Origin: Desulfovibrio gilichinskyi
GTDB lineage: Bacteria > Desulfobacterota > Desulfovibrionia > Desulfovibrionales > Desulfovibrionaceae
Direction: 5' to 3'
Assembly: GCF_900177375.1 (NCBI RefSeq)
Contig: NZ_FWZU01000004.1
Coordinates: forward strand, 1 to 64,000
Length of the DNA stretch: 64,000 bases
Shown here: positions 46,936 through 56,677 of the stretch, in pieces
How positions within the stretch are numbered: position 1 is the first letter of the stretch
Layout of the letters: every line of letters starts with the position of its first letter
Made by a program: the position numbers and the translations under genes
Notes under the pieces: model-generated
What the model was told of the DNA's origin: nothing
Database searches by the model: none
The model's input: the letters and a program-made list of their open reading frames with translations, nothing else

Positions 46936-48240
46936 TCAGTTAGAAACACGTAACAGACAAGTATTCTTCAAATTTATTAACAGTCTTTTCAAAACTGCAT
47001 CATCCTTCTGTAATAATTGTATTTTTTTTACTGAATATAAGACTGTACTATGGTCTTTACCTCCAAATATCCTTCCGAGCGCAGGGTATGATAATCCTAA
47101 AAGATCTCTGCAAAGGTACATGGCTACCTGTCTGGCATGTGCTGTCATTTTATGCCGTTTAGTGCCGGTAAGGTCAGTTGGTTTGAGGTTAAAGTGAGTT
47201 GAAACAGATTTAATCACGTACTCTGGAGTAAGTGTTATATCTGTCTTTTCCTCAGTGTTGTTCAAAATGTTTTCAAAGTCTTTTTCATCCATGTTCTTGC
47301 GGACAAGTTCCCTGAATGCTGAAAGTTTGATTATTATTCCCTGAAGGTATCTGAAATCCTGAAATCTTTGTGAAAGTGTCAGGATTTGATCCTTGGTTAA
47401 CGGCAGCTTTTTAAGTTTACACTGCTTCTGGATGTAGAGTGCTCTTATTTCGAGGTCAGGGCGTTTCAGATTAACAATCAGTCCCCATTCCAGCCTGGAC
47501 TTCAGGTTCAGGTCTAAAAAGTTGTAGGAGGCTAATTTGTCTGTGCAACTGAAAACCATCTGTTTCCCATTTTCATAAAAATTATTAAAAATAGAAATTA
47601 ACTCCTGCTGGAGGTTTTCGTATTTTTGAATTTGTTTAAGATCATCGAGAAAGAAATATTCAAAATCAAAAAAATAATTTCTTGCACGCATCATATCCCC
47701 GCCGAAGCGGACGGAATAAATATTTTGAATATCGTCAATATTTCCGAGGAATATCTTACCCGGGTCAATTTTCTTACTTATCTCGTTTGCAATAGCTTTT
47801 AACAAATGGCTTTTACCTGAACCGCTTTTACCGCAGATAACAAATGGATTAAATGCAATATTGTCTGCATGGGTTACTTCTTTTGCGGAAGCCAGAGGGA
47901 AATAGTTGCTTTTGCTGACCAGAAAATTTTCAAAAGTAAATTTCTGCCCGAAAGGGAAATCTATTTTTTTAGTGTCGGAAATCTGCCCGGGCTTATTTGT
48001 GCCTGATGTTCCGTTGTTGCAGTATGAAACTGAAAAACCTCCGCCAAGGAATAAGCCTAATTGTTCTTCAAATTTATCTTGTATACTTGATTTGAACCAT
48101 TGACCGAAAAAAGCATGCGGAAAAGTTACAATTACATCTCCATTCTCGTCAGAAATAGATATATTTATCGGATCAAACCAGCGTATTAAGTCTGAATCTG
48201 AGCATGTGGTCAGAAGGTGATTTCTAAGTGCATTTTTCAA
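46936..48240 (-). CDS. dnaA: chromosomal replication initiator DnaA, divergent
   Basis: 434 residues. Domain I is about 1-75, followed by a short linker. The AAA+ domain has Walker A CGKSGSGKSHLLKAI (137-144) where most DnaA proteins have GGxGLGKTHL, and Walker B YFFLDDLKQI. Domain IV keeps the box-binding signature GGKDHSTVLYSVKKI and LGLSYPALGRIF. Gene order with dnaN, gyrB and gyrA supports dnaA over Hda. The AAA+ part is clearly divergent, with a Ser in place of Thr in Walker A. Confidence 0.9.
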   Translation of the reverse strand: MKNALRNHLLTTCSDSDLIRWFDPINISISDENGDVIVTFPHAFFGQWFKSSIQDKFEEQLGLFLGGGFSVSYCNNGTSGTNKPGQISDTKKIDFPFGQKFTFENFLVSKSNYFPLASAKEVTHADNIAFNPFVICGKSGSGKSHLLKAIANEISKKIDPGKIFLGNIDDIQNIYSVRFGGDMMRARNYFFDFEYFFLDDLKQIQKYENLQQELISIFNNFYENGKQMVFSCTDKLASYNFLDLNLKSRLEWGLIVNLKRPDLEIRALYIQKQCKLKKLPLTKDQILTLSQRFQDFRYLQGIIIKLSAFRELVRKNMDEKDFENILNNTEEKTDITLTPEYVIKSVSTHFNLKPTDLTGTKRHKMTAHARQVAMYLCRDLLGLSYPALGRIFGGKDHSTVLYSVKKIQLLQKDDAVLKRLLINLKNTCLLRVSN

Positions 48241-48493
48241 GTGATTAATTTTTTTTTACCAAGACTCTAAATTGTTGAAATTAAAGGGTAATAAATAAAA
48301 TATTTTTCCCCTCGAAAACCAATGTTTCTTATACATTAAAAGAAAGCTTTAGCCAAGGCGGATATGCCCTTAAAACACTTTTTAGCTTCCGTCCTAGGTA
48401 TAAATAACATTTTAAAATTAAAATTGCATTCAAGGGCCTTTTAAGCCACAATCTTGATTCTTCTAAAAACTTAATCCCACTGGAGTCTTTTCA
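48241..48493. other. dnaA upstream region, no clear DnaA boxes
   Basis: About 250 AT-rich bases between divergent dnaA and DUF39 genes. I find no TTATNCACA site; TTATACATT near 48330 is the nearest. A similar search of the dnaA-dnaN gap (46802-46935) also fails. If oriC is here, its boxes are degenerate. Confidence 0.4.
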
Positions 48494-49666
48494 ATGGCAA
48501 AAACCTTTGAAGTCAATAAGACTATAAAAGAAATAAACGAACGTATAAAAAAAGGTAAAGCTGTAGTAGTTAATGCCGCGGAAATGGTCGAAATCGTCCG
48601 CTCCAAAGGTAAAGTTGAAGCAGCTAAAGAAATTGATGTAGTAACAACCGGAACATTTTCTCCGATGTGTTCTTCAGGTATGCTGTTCAATACCGGGCAG
48701 GAATCTCCTGTAATCAAGACTTCACAGGTTTGGCTTAACAATGTTCCATGTTATGCGGGCCTTGCTGCTGTAGACGCTTATCTCGGTGCAACAGAGCCTG
48801 CTGAGGATGATCCGCTTAATAAAGTTTACCCCGGTAGATTTGCTTACGGCGGAGCACATGTCATCGAAGACTTGCTAGCAGGTAAAACTGTTCATCTTAA
48901 AGCAAAAGCTTATGGAACAGACTGTTATCCGCGTCGTGAAGTTGAAAAAGATATCACGCTCAAGGATTTAAAAGATGCTGTTATGTTAAACCCACGTAAT
49001 TGTTACCAAAATTACAATTGCGCAGTTAATATGACAAGTCGCACAATTTATACTTACATGGGACCTCTTAAGGCTAATCAGCGTAATGCAAACTATGCCA
49101 CAGCCGGAGAGCTTTCTCCGCTTTTCAATGACCCGTATTTAAAAACCATAGGTCTTGGAACGCGAATCTTTCTTGCAGGCGGTAAAGGTTATGTAATCGG
49201 TGCCGGAACTCAGCATGTTAAAAAACCTGGTCGTAATGAAAGAGGTATTCCTCTGGGCGGCTCAGGAACTCTGATGGTTAAGGGTGACATGAAAGGAATG
49301 GATCCGCGTTATTTCCGCGGTTTGAGTTTCCCGGGTTATGGATGTACCGCTGCGGTCGGCATAGGTATTCCAATTCCTATGCTTAACGAAGAAATGGCAT
49401 GGTTCACCGGTGTAAGTGACGCGGATATTCAGGTGCCTGTAAAAGATTACGGTTATGACTATCCGATCGGCGTAAGCAGGGTTCTTGCCCATGTTACCTA
49501 CGAAGAATTAAAATCAGGTGAAATAACAGTAAACGGCAAGGTTATCCCGACTGTTCCGTTAACAAGTCTGTCGATGTCACTTGAAGTTGCTGATAAGCTT
49601 AAATCATGGATTCAGAAAGGAGATTTCCTCTTAACTGAAGCTGTTGAAGAGATTGAATCTGAATAG
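48494..49666 (+). CDS. DUF39 homocysteine biosynthesis protein
   Basis: A 390-residue protein of the DUF39 (HcyA/MA1821) family. Recognised by EIDVVTTGTFSPMCSSGMLF, YGGAHVIEDLLAGKTV, NPRNCYQNYNCAVN, YMGPLKANQRNANYATAGEL and GTQHVKKPGRNERGIPLGGS. The family makes homocysteine from aspartate semialdehyde and sulfide in methanogens and sulfate reducers that lack the O-acylhomoserine route. Conserved Cys (CSSGM, PCYAG) are probably catalytic. The ferredoxin-like partner (NIL/4Fe-4S) usual in the pathway is not in this window. Confidence 0.85.
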   Translation: MAKTFEVNKTIKEINERIKKGKAVVVNAAEMVEIVRSKGKVEAAKEIDVVTTGTFSPMCSSGMLFNTGQESPVIKTSQVWLNNVPCYAGLAAVDAYLGATEPAEDDPLNKVYPGRFAYGGAHVIEDLLAGKTVHLKAKAYGTDCYPRREVEKDITLKDLKDAVMLNPRNCYQNYNCAVNMTSRTIYTYMGPLKANQRNANYATAGELSPLFNDPYLKTIGLGTRIFLAGGKGYVIGAGTQHVKKPGRNERGIPLGGSGTLMVKGDMKGMDPRYFRGLSFPGYGCTAAVGIGIPIPMLNEEMAWFTGVSDADIQVPVKDYGYDYPIGVSRVLAHVTYEELKSGEITVNGKVIPTVPLTSLSMSLEVADKLKSWIQKGDFLLTEAVEEIESE

Positions 49667-49710
49667 TTTTTAAGACTGTTTTTAAAAAATATAATTTGTT
49701 TTTATTATTA

Positions 49711-49750
49711 AAAGTTCCGTAGAAATTATTATTTCTACGGAACTTTTTTT
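49711..49750 (+). terminator. terminator
   Basis: A 16-bp perfect stem (49711-49726 with 49731-49746) with a TATT loop and a long T-run, after the DUF39 gene. Confidence 0.9.
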
Positions 49751-49818
49751 CCTTGCGAAATTAAATAATTATAGCCATTCTGCCGGTTGGTTTAAAAATC
49801 TAACCAAATTAAAAATAT

Positions 49819-50700
49819 ATGCAGTCTAAAAATTTAAAAGCTGATGTGCTCTTACTGATTACAGCAATGATCTGGGGAGCTGCATTTGTGGCGCAACGGG
49901 TGGGGATGGATTTTGTCGGCCCGCTCACATTCAATGCTGTCCGTTTCGCGCTTGGAGCAGTTGCGCTTCTTCCACTTATCCACAGGCTGGATAGAGAGAA
50001 AAAGAAAGACGGTACTTATAAAAAACTTGATATCAAACAGTTTTTTATAGGCGGTATTATCGCAGGATCGGCTTTATTTTTAGGTGCGACATTGCAGCAG
50101 TGGGGACTTGTTTATACTACTGCCGGAAATGCCGGATTTATTACAGGGTTATATGTTGTGTTCGTTCCGATAATGGGCCTTTTCTTTAAACAGAAGACAG
50201 GGGTGCCTACGTGGGTAGGGGCTGTTCTGGCCGTGGTTGGAATGTACCTTTTGAGTGTAAACGAAGGATTTAGTATAGGGCTTGGAGATCTGCTGGTTTT
50301 AGTAAGTGCCGTTTTCTGGGCCGGACATGTAATTGTAATTTCGCTTTTATCTTCCAAAATTGATCCGGTTAAATTTGCCAGCGGCCAGTTTGCAGTTTGT
50401 TCAATATTCAGTTTTATAGGTGCATTCATTCTGGAAGATATGTCTTTCAGTGGTATTTATGCCTGCGCAATTCCGATTCTTTACGGAGGGTTAATGTCTG
50501 TTGGGGTTGCGTATACTTTGCAGGTAATAGCCCAGCAGGATGCCAAGCCAGCTCACGCCGCGATAATTTTAAGTTTAGAATCAGTTTTTGCTGCATTAGC
50601 TGGGTGGTTGCTCTTAGGTGAAACATTAACCACACAGGGGCTTTTCGGTTGCGGACTTATGCTGTGCGGGATGTTGTTATCTCAGCTCAGGCCGGATTAA
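49819..50700 (+). CDS. DMT-family (EamA) transporter
   Basis: 293 residues with ten membrane helices in two EamA repeats. Typical features are ADVLLLITAMIWGAAFVAQR, TTAGNAGFITGLYVVFVPI and ILSLESVFAALAGWLLLGET. The substrate, likely a small metabolite or amino acid, cannot be told. It has no good ribosome site and overlaps the end of the convergent reductase by 4 bases. Confidence 0.85.
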   Translation: MQSKNLKADVLLLITAMIWGAAFVAQRVGMDFVGPLTFNAVRFALGAVALLPLIHRLDREKKKDGTYKKLDIKQFFIGGIIAGSALFLGATLQQWGLVYTTAGNAGFITGLYVVFVPIMGLFFKQKTGVPTWVGAVLAVVGMYLLSVNEGFSIGLGDLLVLVSAVFWAGHVIVISLLSSKIDPVKFASGQFAVCSIFSFIGAFILEDMSFSGIYACAIPILYGGLMSVGVAYTLQVIAQQDAKPAHAAIILSLESVFAALAGWLLLGETLTTQGLFGCGLMLCGMLLSQLRPD

Positions 50701-51839
50701 TCCCACTTCTTTTTCAGCAAAAACTTGTAAGACCGAATTCCGTGAATCATTTCCGCCAGTTTTGTCGGCAGTGATTTAAAAGCTATTTTAAATGACACGT
50801 GTTTAAGCAACCTTTGCGAATAAAAAAGAGTCCAGCGCAATCTGTTGGAATAAATAATCTCAGGGAAGATGTACTGTTGCAAACGCGGCAGATAAAATTG
50901 AGCTGGGTTTTTATTTTCTGTGATACCCTTGGCTATAGCTTCCGCAGCGTACCTTCCTGTCTGTAATGCGTAGAATATTCCTTCTCCGAAAAGAGGTTCC
51001 ACAAGACCAGCGGCATCTCCTGCGAGTATGGTTCTGCCGTAGCAAGGGTTCTTGATGTAATTCCCATATGGAAGTGGAAAACCATGCAATGGAATTGTTT
51101 CAGGATTTTTTACGCCCTGACTTGTAAGAAAATTTATGAAAGTAGCTTTGAAATTTGTTGTACAGCGATTTAAACTGCCGATTCCTACTACAACCTTGTC
51201 TTTTGCAGGAAAAACCCAAATATAACCGGCTTTAAGGCATCCTATGTATAATTCAGGCCACTTTACTTCTCTAGGATAATCTTTAGCATCAAAAGTTATC
51301 TCAATGGTGGAGGCCATGTTCTCTTTCCATGCTTTTTTATCATACGGAACAGATTTTCGTATTGTGGAATTAACTCCGTCAGTTCCCAGAAGATATTTAC
51401 CTTTAAATATTTTGTTACTTTTGGTTTTTATTTCAGCATCTTGATAGTTGCAGTGGACTATTTCTTCCGAGGTAAATATCTGTGCTCCGGCATTTGCAGC
51501 TTTTTTAAGAAGAAAGTAATCAAAGATTTCCCGGTTGACGAAGCGGAAAGGAATCGGGGATGCGCCGTCCTGTATTTTGTAATCACGGTAGAAAACGGAA
51601 TATTCGGCTGCTTCATATTCAATAAGTCCATTTTCAATTATTGCTTTTTCACTGTATCCATAAATTTTTTCGAGAGTTTTCATTGTTTTGTCAGTAATAA
51701 GTCCACCGCAAAGTTTTTTTCTGGGGAATTTTGCTTTGTCGATAACAGCGACTTTAAAACCTTTTGTTGCGAGGATATATGCGGCCGCTGATCCTGCCGG
51801 GCCTGCTCCTGCAATAATTACGTCAAATTTACCTGACAC
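50697..51839 (-). CDS. geranylgeranyl reductase-family FAD oxidoreductase
   Basis: About 380 residues from GTG 51839, 5 bases behind AGGAG; the ATG at 51860 is before that site. FAD-binding motif FDVIIAGAGPAGSAAAYILA, then FPRKKLCGGLITDKT, GADG-like LLGTDGVNSTIRKSV and GRTILAGDAAGLVEPLFGEG. The family reduces isoprenoid double bonds (geranylgeranyl chains, menaquinone tails). In a sulfate reducer, menaquinone tail saturation is a reasonable guess, unproven. Confidence 0.85.
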   Translation of the reverse strand: MSGKFDVIIAGAGPAGSAAAYILATKGFKVAVIDKAKFPRKKLCGGLITDKTMKTLEKIYGYSEKAIIENGLIEYEAAEYSVFYRDYKIQDGASPIPFRFVNREIFDYFLLKKAANAGAQIFTSEEIVHCNYQDAEIKTKSNKIFKGKYLLGTDGVNSTIRKSVPYDKKAWKENMASTIEITFDAKDYPREVKWPELYIGCLKAGYIWVFPAKDKVVVGIGSLNRCTTNFKATFINFLTSQGVKNPETIPLHGFPLPYGNYIKNPCYGRTILAGDAAGLVEPLFGEGIFYALQTGRYAAEAIAKGITENKNPAQFYLPRLQQYIFPEIIYSNRLRWTLFYSQRLLKHVSFKIAFKSLPTKLAEMIHGIRSYKFLLKKKWD

Positions 51840-51950
51840 GAGAACTCCTGATAACAGCATTTATTAATTCTGAATATGTTTAAACAAGTTTAGCAGTCAT
51901 AACCTTTAGAAACATGCTTTCGCAAGCAACTACTTGGAAAATTTTGGACT

Positions 51951-52619
51951 ATGAATAAAATTGAAGGAATAATTTTTGATTTTGATGGAACTCTTGCAGA
52001 ATTAACCATTGATTTCAATGATATGAAACGACGCTTAAAGGCACTTGGTGAAGCTTTTTTAGAACCTCTGCCTGAAATAGGTGCTCTTCCGGCTCTTGAG
52101 TGGGTTGATCATATTGCCGCATGCCTTGAAACAGACGATCCTGATCTGGGGAAAGAGTTTCATACCAGATGCAGGTTCTTAATAATTTCAATGGAAATAG
52201 AAGCTGCAAAACGTGGAAAGCTGTTTCCGTTTACCTATTCTATTTTACGCGGATTGCAACAAGACAGCATAAAAACAGGTATTATTACACGCAATACCGC
52301 GGCAGCTGTAAAAACTGTACTGCCTGATGTTGAAAAATTATGCGGATGCTTTTTGTCCAGAGAAGATGTAAAAAACGTAAAACCGCATCCTGAACATATC
52401 TTAAAAGCTTTAGATTTTATAAATATTTGTCCTGAGCATGCCTTAATGGTCGGGGATCATCCGCTTGATATTGAAACAGGTAAAAGGGCAGGAACAATGA
52501 CAGCAGCAGTTGCATCGGGTAGAATGTCGATATCGGAACTTAACGAAGCAAAGCCTGATTTTGTCGCAGCTAATTGTCAGGAATTGATTGATATGCTGCG
52601 GGAAAATAAACTTCTTTAG
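51951..52619 (+). CDS. HAD-superfamily hydrolase
   Basis: A 222-residue phosphatase-like protein. Motif I is FDFDGTLAELTIDF (DxD), motif II TGIITRN, motif III Lys in NVKPHPEHIL, and motif IV MVGDHPLDIETGKRAG. The helical cap lies between about residues 20 and 90. It is similar to phosphoglycolate phosphatase or pyrophosphatase types. The substrate is not resolved. Confidence 0.85.
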   Translation: MNKIEGIIFDFDGTLAELTIDFNDMKRRLKALGEAFLEPLPEIGALPALEWVDHIAACLETDDPDLGKEFHTRCRFLIISMEIEAAKRGKLFPFTYSILRGLQQDSIKTGIITRNTAAAVKTVLPDVEKLCGCFLSREDVKNVKPHPEHILKALDFINICPEHALMVGDHPLDIETGKRAGTMTAAVASGRMSISELNEAKPDFVAANCQELIDMLRENKLL

Positions 52620-52673
52620 GCTTAATAATTTAGATAAGTTTGAAGGACTTAATAAAAAAATCGAAAAATAATC

Positions 52674-52705
52674 CAGAGGAGATCATCCAATGATGATCCC
52701 CTCTG
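52674..52705. terminator. hairpin between HAD gene and ilvD
   Basis: CAGAGG-A-GATCAT (52674-52686) pairs with ATGATC-CC-CTCTG (52693-52705), imperfect, with T-rich sequence beyond it on the minus strand. Likely terminator of ilvD. Confidence 0.55.
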
Positions 52706-52713
52706 AACTTGTA

Positions 52714-54381
52714 TTATTTCTTAAAGATTGCGCCGGTAGACGCCGAAGTAACATTTTCTCTGTATCTTCTAAGGAATGCTGAATGTACTTCTTTTTCAAT
52801 AGGTTTAAATGTTTTCATTCTTTCTGCAATTTCTTCGTCAGTAAGAACAACATTCAGTGAACGGGCGGGGATATCAATTTCAATTATATCTCCGGTCTGA
52901 ACAATACCTATGGTTCCGTTTGATGCAGCTTCAGGAGATACGTGGCCGATTGCTGCGCCGCGTGTTCCGCCGCTGAAACGTCCGTCAGTGATAAGAGCAA
53001 CGTCAGCTCCAAGTCCCATTCCGGCAATTGCGGATGTTGGTGTGAGCATTTCGCGCATACCCGGTCCGCCTTTAGGACCTTCGTATAAAATAACAATAGC
53101 GTCACCTTTGACAATTTTACCGCCGAGAATAGCTTCAACAGCTTCTTCTTCGGAGTTGTAAACTTTGGCGAGGCATGTCCTTTTCATCATTTCCGGTGCA
53201 ACTGCTGACTGTTTAACAACACATCCGTCTTTGGCAATGTTGCCGAACAGAACTGCGATTCCGCCTTCGTTGCTGTAAGGTTTATCAATAGGATGGATTA
53301 TTTCGTAATTTTTAACGGAAGCATTAAGTTCTTTGAGATTTTCACCGACAGTTTTTCCGGTTGAGGTCAACGCATCAAGTTCGATGCGTCCTGATTTTGC
53401 CAGTTCGGAAAACACTGCTTGAATTCCGCCTGCTTCATGCAGATCCTGAATATGATGAGGTCCGGCAGGTGCGAGTTTGCACAGATTAGGAGTCTTGCGG
53501 CTTATTTCATCAAAGATAGTCAGGTCCAGCTTGAGTCCTGCTTCATCAAATATGGCAGGCAGATGCAATACTGTGTTGGTTGAACAGCCGAGAGCCATAT
53601 CCATTGTAACAGCATTTTTTAGACTCTTTTCAGTTACAATATCGCGAGGTTTGATGTCTTTTTTCAGCAGATCCATTATCTGTGTACCTGCGCGTTTGGC
53701 AAGGCGGATACGATCAGACATTACAGCCGGAATAGTTCCGTTACCCGGCAGTGCAAGTCCGATTGTTTCGGACAGGCAGTTCATGGAGTTTGCTGTGAAC
53801 ATTCCTGAACATGACCCGCAAGTAGGGCAGGCGCTTTGCTCAAGGATTGTAAGTTCATCTTCGGTCATACTTCCGGTTTTAACCTGACCGACTCCTTCGA
53901 AAACAGTGATAAGGTCAACTTTTTTACCGTCTTTTTTACCGGCAAGCATTGCTCCGCCGCTGACGATAATTGTCGGAATATTAAGTCTCAGAGCTGCCAT
54001 GAGCATGCCTGGAACAATTTTATCACAGTTAGGAACAAGAACCAGAGCATCAAAAGGATGAGCAGTCGCCATTATTTCAATGGAATCCGCAATCATTTCT
54101 CTGCTTGGCAGAGAATAACGCATTCCTGCATGGTTCATAGCCAGACCGTCACAAACTCCGATGGATGGGAATTCCATCGGAACGCCGCCGGCAAGACGGA
54201 CACCGTCTTTAACAGCTTTGACAATTGTATCCAGATGAATGTGACCGGGAATAATTTCATTTTTAGAGTTGCATACACCGATAAGCGGTCTATCCATTTC
54301 TTCTTTTGAAAAACCGAGTGCGTACAACAAAGAACGGTGAGGGGCTTTTTCCAGCCCGCCTGTCATTTTTTTACTTCTCAT
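52714..54381 (-). CDS. ilvD: dihydroxy-acid dehydratase
   Basis: 555 residues, normal for IlvD. Cluster ligands are in [10 protein letters not shown] and [17 protein letters not shown], with [26 protein letters not shown] and HVSPEA also present. It dehydrates 2,3-dihydroxy acids in isoleucine, valine and coenzyme A synthesis, using an iron-sulfur cluster. No other ilv gene is adjacent; ftsX is 26 bases upstream. Confidence 0.95.
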   Translation of the reverse strand: MRSKKMTGGLEKAPHRSLLYALGFSKEEMDRPLIGVCNSKNEIIPGHIHLDTIVKAVKDGVRLAGGVPMEFPSIGVCDGLAMNHAGMRYSLPSREMIADSIEIMATAHPFDALVLVPNCDKIVPGMLMAALRLNIPTIIVSGGAMLAGKKDGKKVDLITVFEGVGQVKTGSMTEDELTILEQSACPTCGSCSGMFTANSMNCLSETIGLALPGNGTIPAVMSDRIRLAKRAGTQIMDLLKKDIKPRDIVTEKSLKNAVTMDMALGCSTNTVLHLPAIFDEAGLKLDLTIFDEISRKTPNLCKLAPAGPHHIQDLHEAGGIQAVFSELAKSGRIELDALTSTGKTVGENLKELNASVKNYEIIHPIDKPYSNEGGIAVLFGNIAKDGCVVKQSAVAPEMMKRTCLAKVYNSEEEAVEAILGGKIVKGDAIVILYEGPKGGPGMREMLTPTSAIAGMGLGADVALITDGRFSGGTRGAAIGHVSPEAASNGTIGIVQTGDIIEIDIPARSLNVVLTDEEIAERMKTFKPIEKEVHSAFLRRYRENVTSASTGAIFKK

Positions 54382-54407
54382 AAAATCCTCAAGTCAAATT
54401 ATTAAAA

Positions 54408-55289
54408 TTAGCCGCGTACTGCGACAAAGCTGCTCAGCATTCCGATTAACGTAACAGCCCCTACAAGAGCTACGCATTGGTCAGGAGGCAGGAATGTCAG
54501 TTTCATAAACAGCGGCGGAAAATTTAAGACATCCTCAAAAAATCTTTGCGCACCGTAAAGCGTTCCCAGTGCAATGGAGCTGCCGAGGAATCCGAGTAAT
54601 GCTCCTCCGGTAAGAAGGGGCAGACGGATAAACCATTGTTTTGCTCCGACTAAATAAAGAATTTCTATTTCATCTTTACGGGTCATGAGGGAAAGACGGA
54701 TGGTGTTACCAACTACCAATGCAACTACAAGTCCCAGAAATCCTATTATGGGCCATATTATGGACTGTGTAAGGCTTATCCAGCCTCGTGCTAAATCAAT
54801 CTGCAAGGGATTGTAATGAACCTTATCAACAAAAGGAAGAGCTTTTAACTGCTTAAGAAGGTTAGCTGCCCACATCTGATCTTTAATCCCCGGTTCAACT
54901 GAAAATGATAGCAATGCAGTCGGTTGAAGTGGATTGTTGCCTTCTTTAAGCCATGAAAAATCATCTGCCCCGCCTAATGCTGCGGAAAGCTGTTTTAATG
55001 CATCGTCCGGAGTAAATGTCCGTATTTCCTTTAAACCGGCAATTTTAGAGATCTTTTCCCATTGTTTGCTGTATTCATCAGGTGTTGTGTCTGCCTGCCA
55101 GAAAATCTGAATCTGGACTTGCCCTCTGCTTTTGAGCAGTTCTTTGTTGACATTGTGCAAGGTGAACATGAAAAGTCCGGCAAGCAGGGAAACCATTGTA
55201 ACAGCAATGAGAGTAAAGATGTTAGCCCACGGGTGCAGCCCTAAATCTCTGACTCCACGTCCTATCAGCCTGAAAAGAAGAGAAATCAT
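54408..55289 (-). CDS. ftsX: cell division membrane protein FtsX
   Basis: About 293 residues from ATG 55289, which overlaps the ftsE stop by 4 bases; an upstream ATG lies inside ftsE. It has an N-terminal helix (LHPWANIFTLIAVTMVSLLA), a periplasmic loop (about 50-165) and three C-terminal helices, the FtsX layout. With FtsE it controls peptidoglycan hydrolases at the septum. Confidence 0.9.
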   Translation of the reverse strand: MISLLFRLIGRGVRDLGLHPWANIFTLIAVTMVSLLAGLFMFTLHNVNKELLKSRGQVQIQIFWQADTTPDEYSKQWEKISKIAGLKEIRTFTPDDALKQLSAALGGADDFSWLKEGNNPLQPTALLSFSVEPGIKDQMWAANLLKQLKALPFVDKVHYNPLQIDLARGWISLTQSIIWPIIGFLGLVVALVVGNTIRLSLMTRKDEIEILYLVGAKQWFIRLPLLTGGALLGFLGSSIALGTLYGAQRFFEDVLNFPPLFMKLTFLPPDQCVALVGAVTLIGMLSSFVAVRG

Positions 55290-55972
55290 ATGGCTAACTC
55301 CGAAAGAATATAATCCGGAGGCTCGCATACCATTCCGCCTTCAAGGTGAATAACTTTGGCATCCGGTACTGTACGGAGTATTTCGCGGCTGTGGGTGGCC
55401 ATGATTATGGTTGTTCCATGGGTGTGAAATTGTTTGAAAACATCCATCAAATGCATGGAGAGTTCAAAGTCGAGGTTTCCTGTAGGTTCATCCGCAAGAA
55501 TCAGTTTGGGGTTGACGACCATTGATCTTGCTATTGCCACGCGTTGCTGTTCGCCGCCGGACAGCTTATGACAGTTATTGTATGTTTTCTTTTCAAGCCC
55601 CAGAGCTCGGATGATAGCCCTGACTCTTTTATCAATTGTAGCTTTCGGCATACTTCTGACTGTAAGAGCCAGTGCAATATTTTCGTAAACTGAACGGTTC
55701 GGCAGAATTTTAAAATCCTGAAAAACGACTCCAAGTTCACGCCGCAGGTTCGGAATATGTTTGCGTTTAATGTTGTGCAGTTCATATCCGGCTACGGTTG
55801 CCTGTCCTCTTTTTACAGGAAGGGCTCCATAAAGCAGTCGCATAAGAGTAGTCTTTCCTGCACCGGAATGTCCGGTAAGGAATATGAATTCTCCCTTTTC
55901 AACGTGCAAAGAAATATCTTTGAGTGCCCAGTTGGAGCCGAAGCTGTACGACAGGTGATTAAGTAGGATCAT
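55286..55972 (-). CDS. ftsE: cell division ATP-binding protein FtsE
   Basis: 228 residues. Walker [20 protein letters not shown]-loop [20 protein letters not shown], signature [16 protein letters not shown] and Walker [13 protein letters not shown] are all intact. The Q-loop phrase with [11 protein letters not shown] is typical of FtsE. It is coupled to ftsX. Confidence 0.95.
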   Translation of the reverse strand: MILLNHLSYSFGSNWALKDISLHVEKGEFIFLTGHSGAGKTTLMRLLYGALPVKRGQATVAGYELHNIKRKHIPNLRRELGVVFQDFKILPNRSVYENIALALTVRSMPKATIDKRVRAIIRALGLEKKTYNNCHKLSGGEQQRVAIARSMVVNPKLILADEPTGNLDFELSMHLMDVFKQFHTHGTTIIMATHSREILRTVPDAKVIHLEGGMVCEPPDYILSELAI

Positions 55973-56000
55973 GTTGAGTTTTGCCTTGTTTAATGAAAGG

Positions 56001-56360
56001 CTAGAATTTTACGTTTAATTCCTGTCCTTCGGATGTTGTGCAAAATCCTGTTCCCCCTGATTCAAATCCTTTTTTTGTATTATTAATTTCAAAGTTGCAT
56101 TTCATGCTTCTTCCGTCATTGCTGAACATGGTGACAGATTTCTGGTCGCTTTGCAGATCGCCTCTGAATATTGAGCCGTCTGGAAGTTCAGAAACGATGG
56201 AGTAGGTTGCATGTGATTTAATACCGACATTTCTTGTTGCTGACATTTCAGTAGGCCCGAGATCATTGCCCTTAAGGGTAACATCTCCTTTCATCGGCAC
56301 AGCGGAACATGCAGCAAGGCCCATAAGTAGTGTGATTAAAAATATTATTCTGTATTTCAT
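56001..56360 (-). CDS. small lipoprotein
   Basis: 119 residues from ATG 56360 behind AGGAGC; the longer frame to 56408 has no site. A lipobox LMGLAAC is at about residue 18. The mature part is Ser/Thr/Gly-rich, with paired cysteines (MKCNFEINN, GTGFCTTSEG) that could form a disulfide. I recognise no family. It is 28 bases upstream of ftsE on the same strand and could share its transcript. Confidence 0.65.
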   Translation of the reverse strand: MKYRIIFLITLLMGLAACSAVPMKGDVTLKGNDLGPTEMSATRNVGIKSHATYSIVSELPDGSIFRGDLQSDQKSVTMFSNDGRSMKCNFEINNTKKGFESGGTGFCTTSEGQELNVKF

Positions 56361-56677
56361 TTTAAGCTCCTGATTTGTGATTGTAGCAGGGGTGAACATG
56401 ATTTGCAAAAAGGTTTGTTTCAGTCAATTAGTATAAAATCGATGTAGAAATTTTGAAATATGCCACAGAGAGATTTACGTTTATCATATTTTGAATTAGA
56501 TTTCATGCTTGATAAGCGCAATGTAAATTTGAGAATTATAACCTAAATTTCTTTTATAAAAAAGAGTGGTAAGCGGTCATCGGTCATTATTTTGCAATTT
56601 ATCCCAGATGTGAGGGGAGGAAAATTGCTTAGTTTCGATCGGGGAATAACATATAACTGAAGCAGCAGGAAAGCGAT
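56361..56677. promoter_or_regulatory. divergent promoter region before the aminotransferase gene
   Basis: This 317-base gap has no gene. TTGAGA (56529-56534) with TTTATA (56553-56558), 18 bases apart, is a possible rightward promoter. A short tandem CGGTCATCGGTCAT lies at about 56576-56589 just after it. The remainder is AT-rich. Confidence 0.35.
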
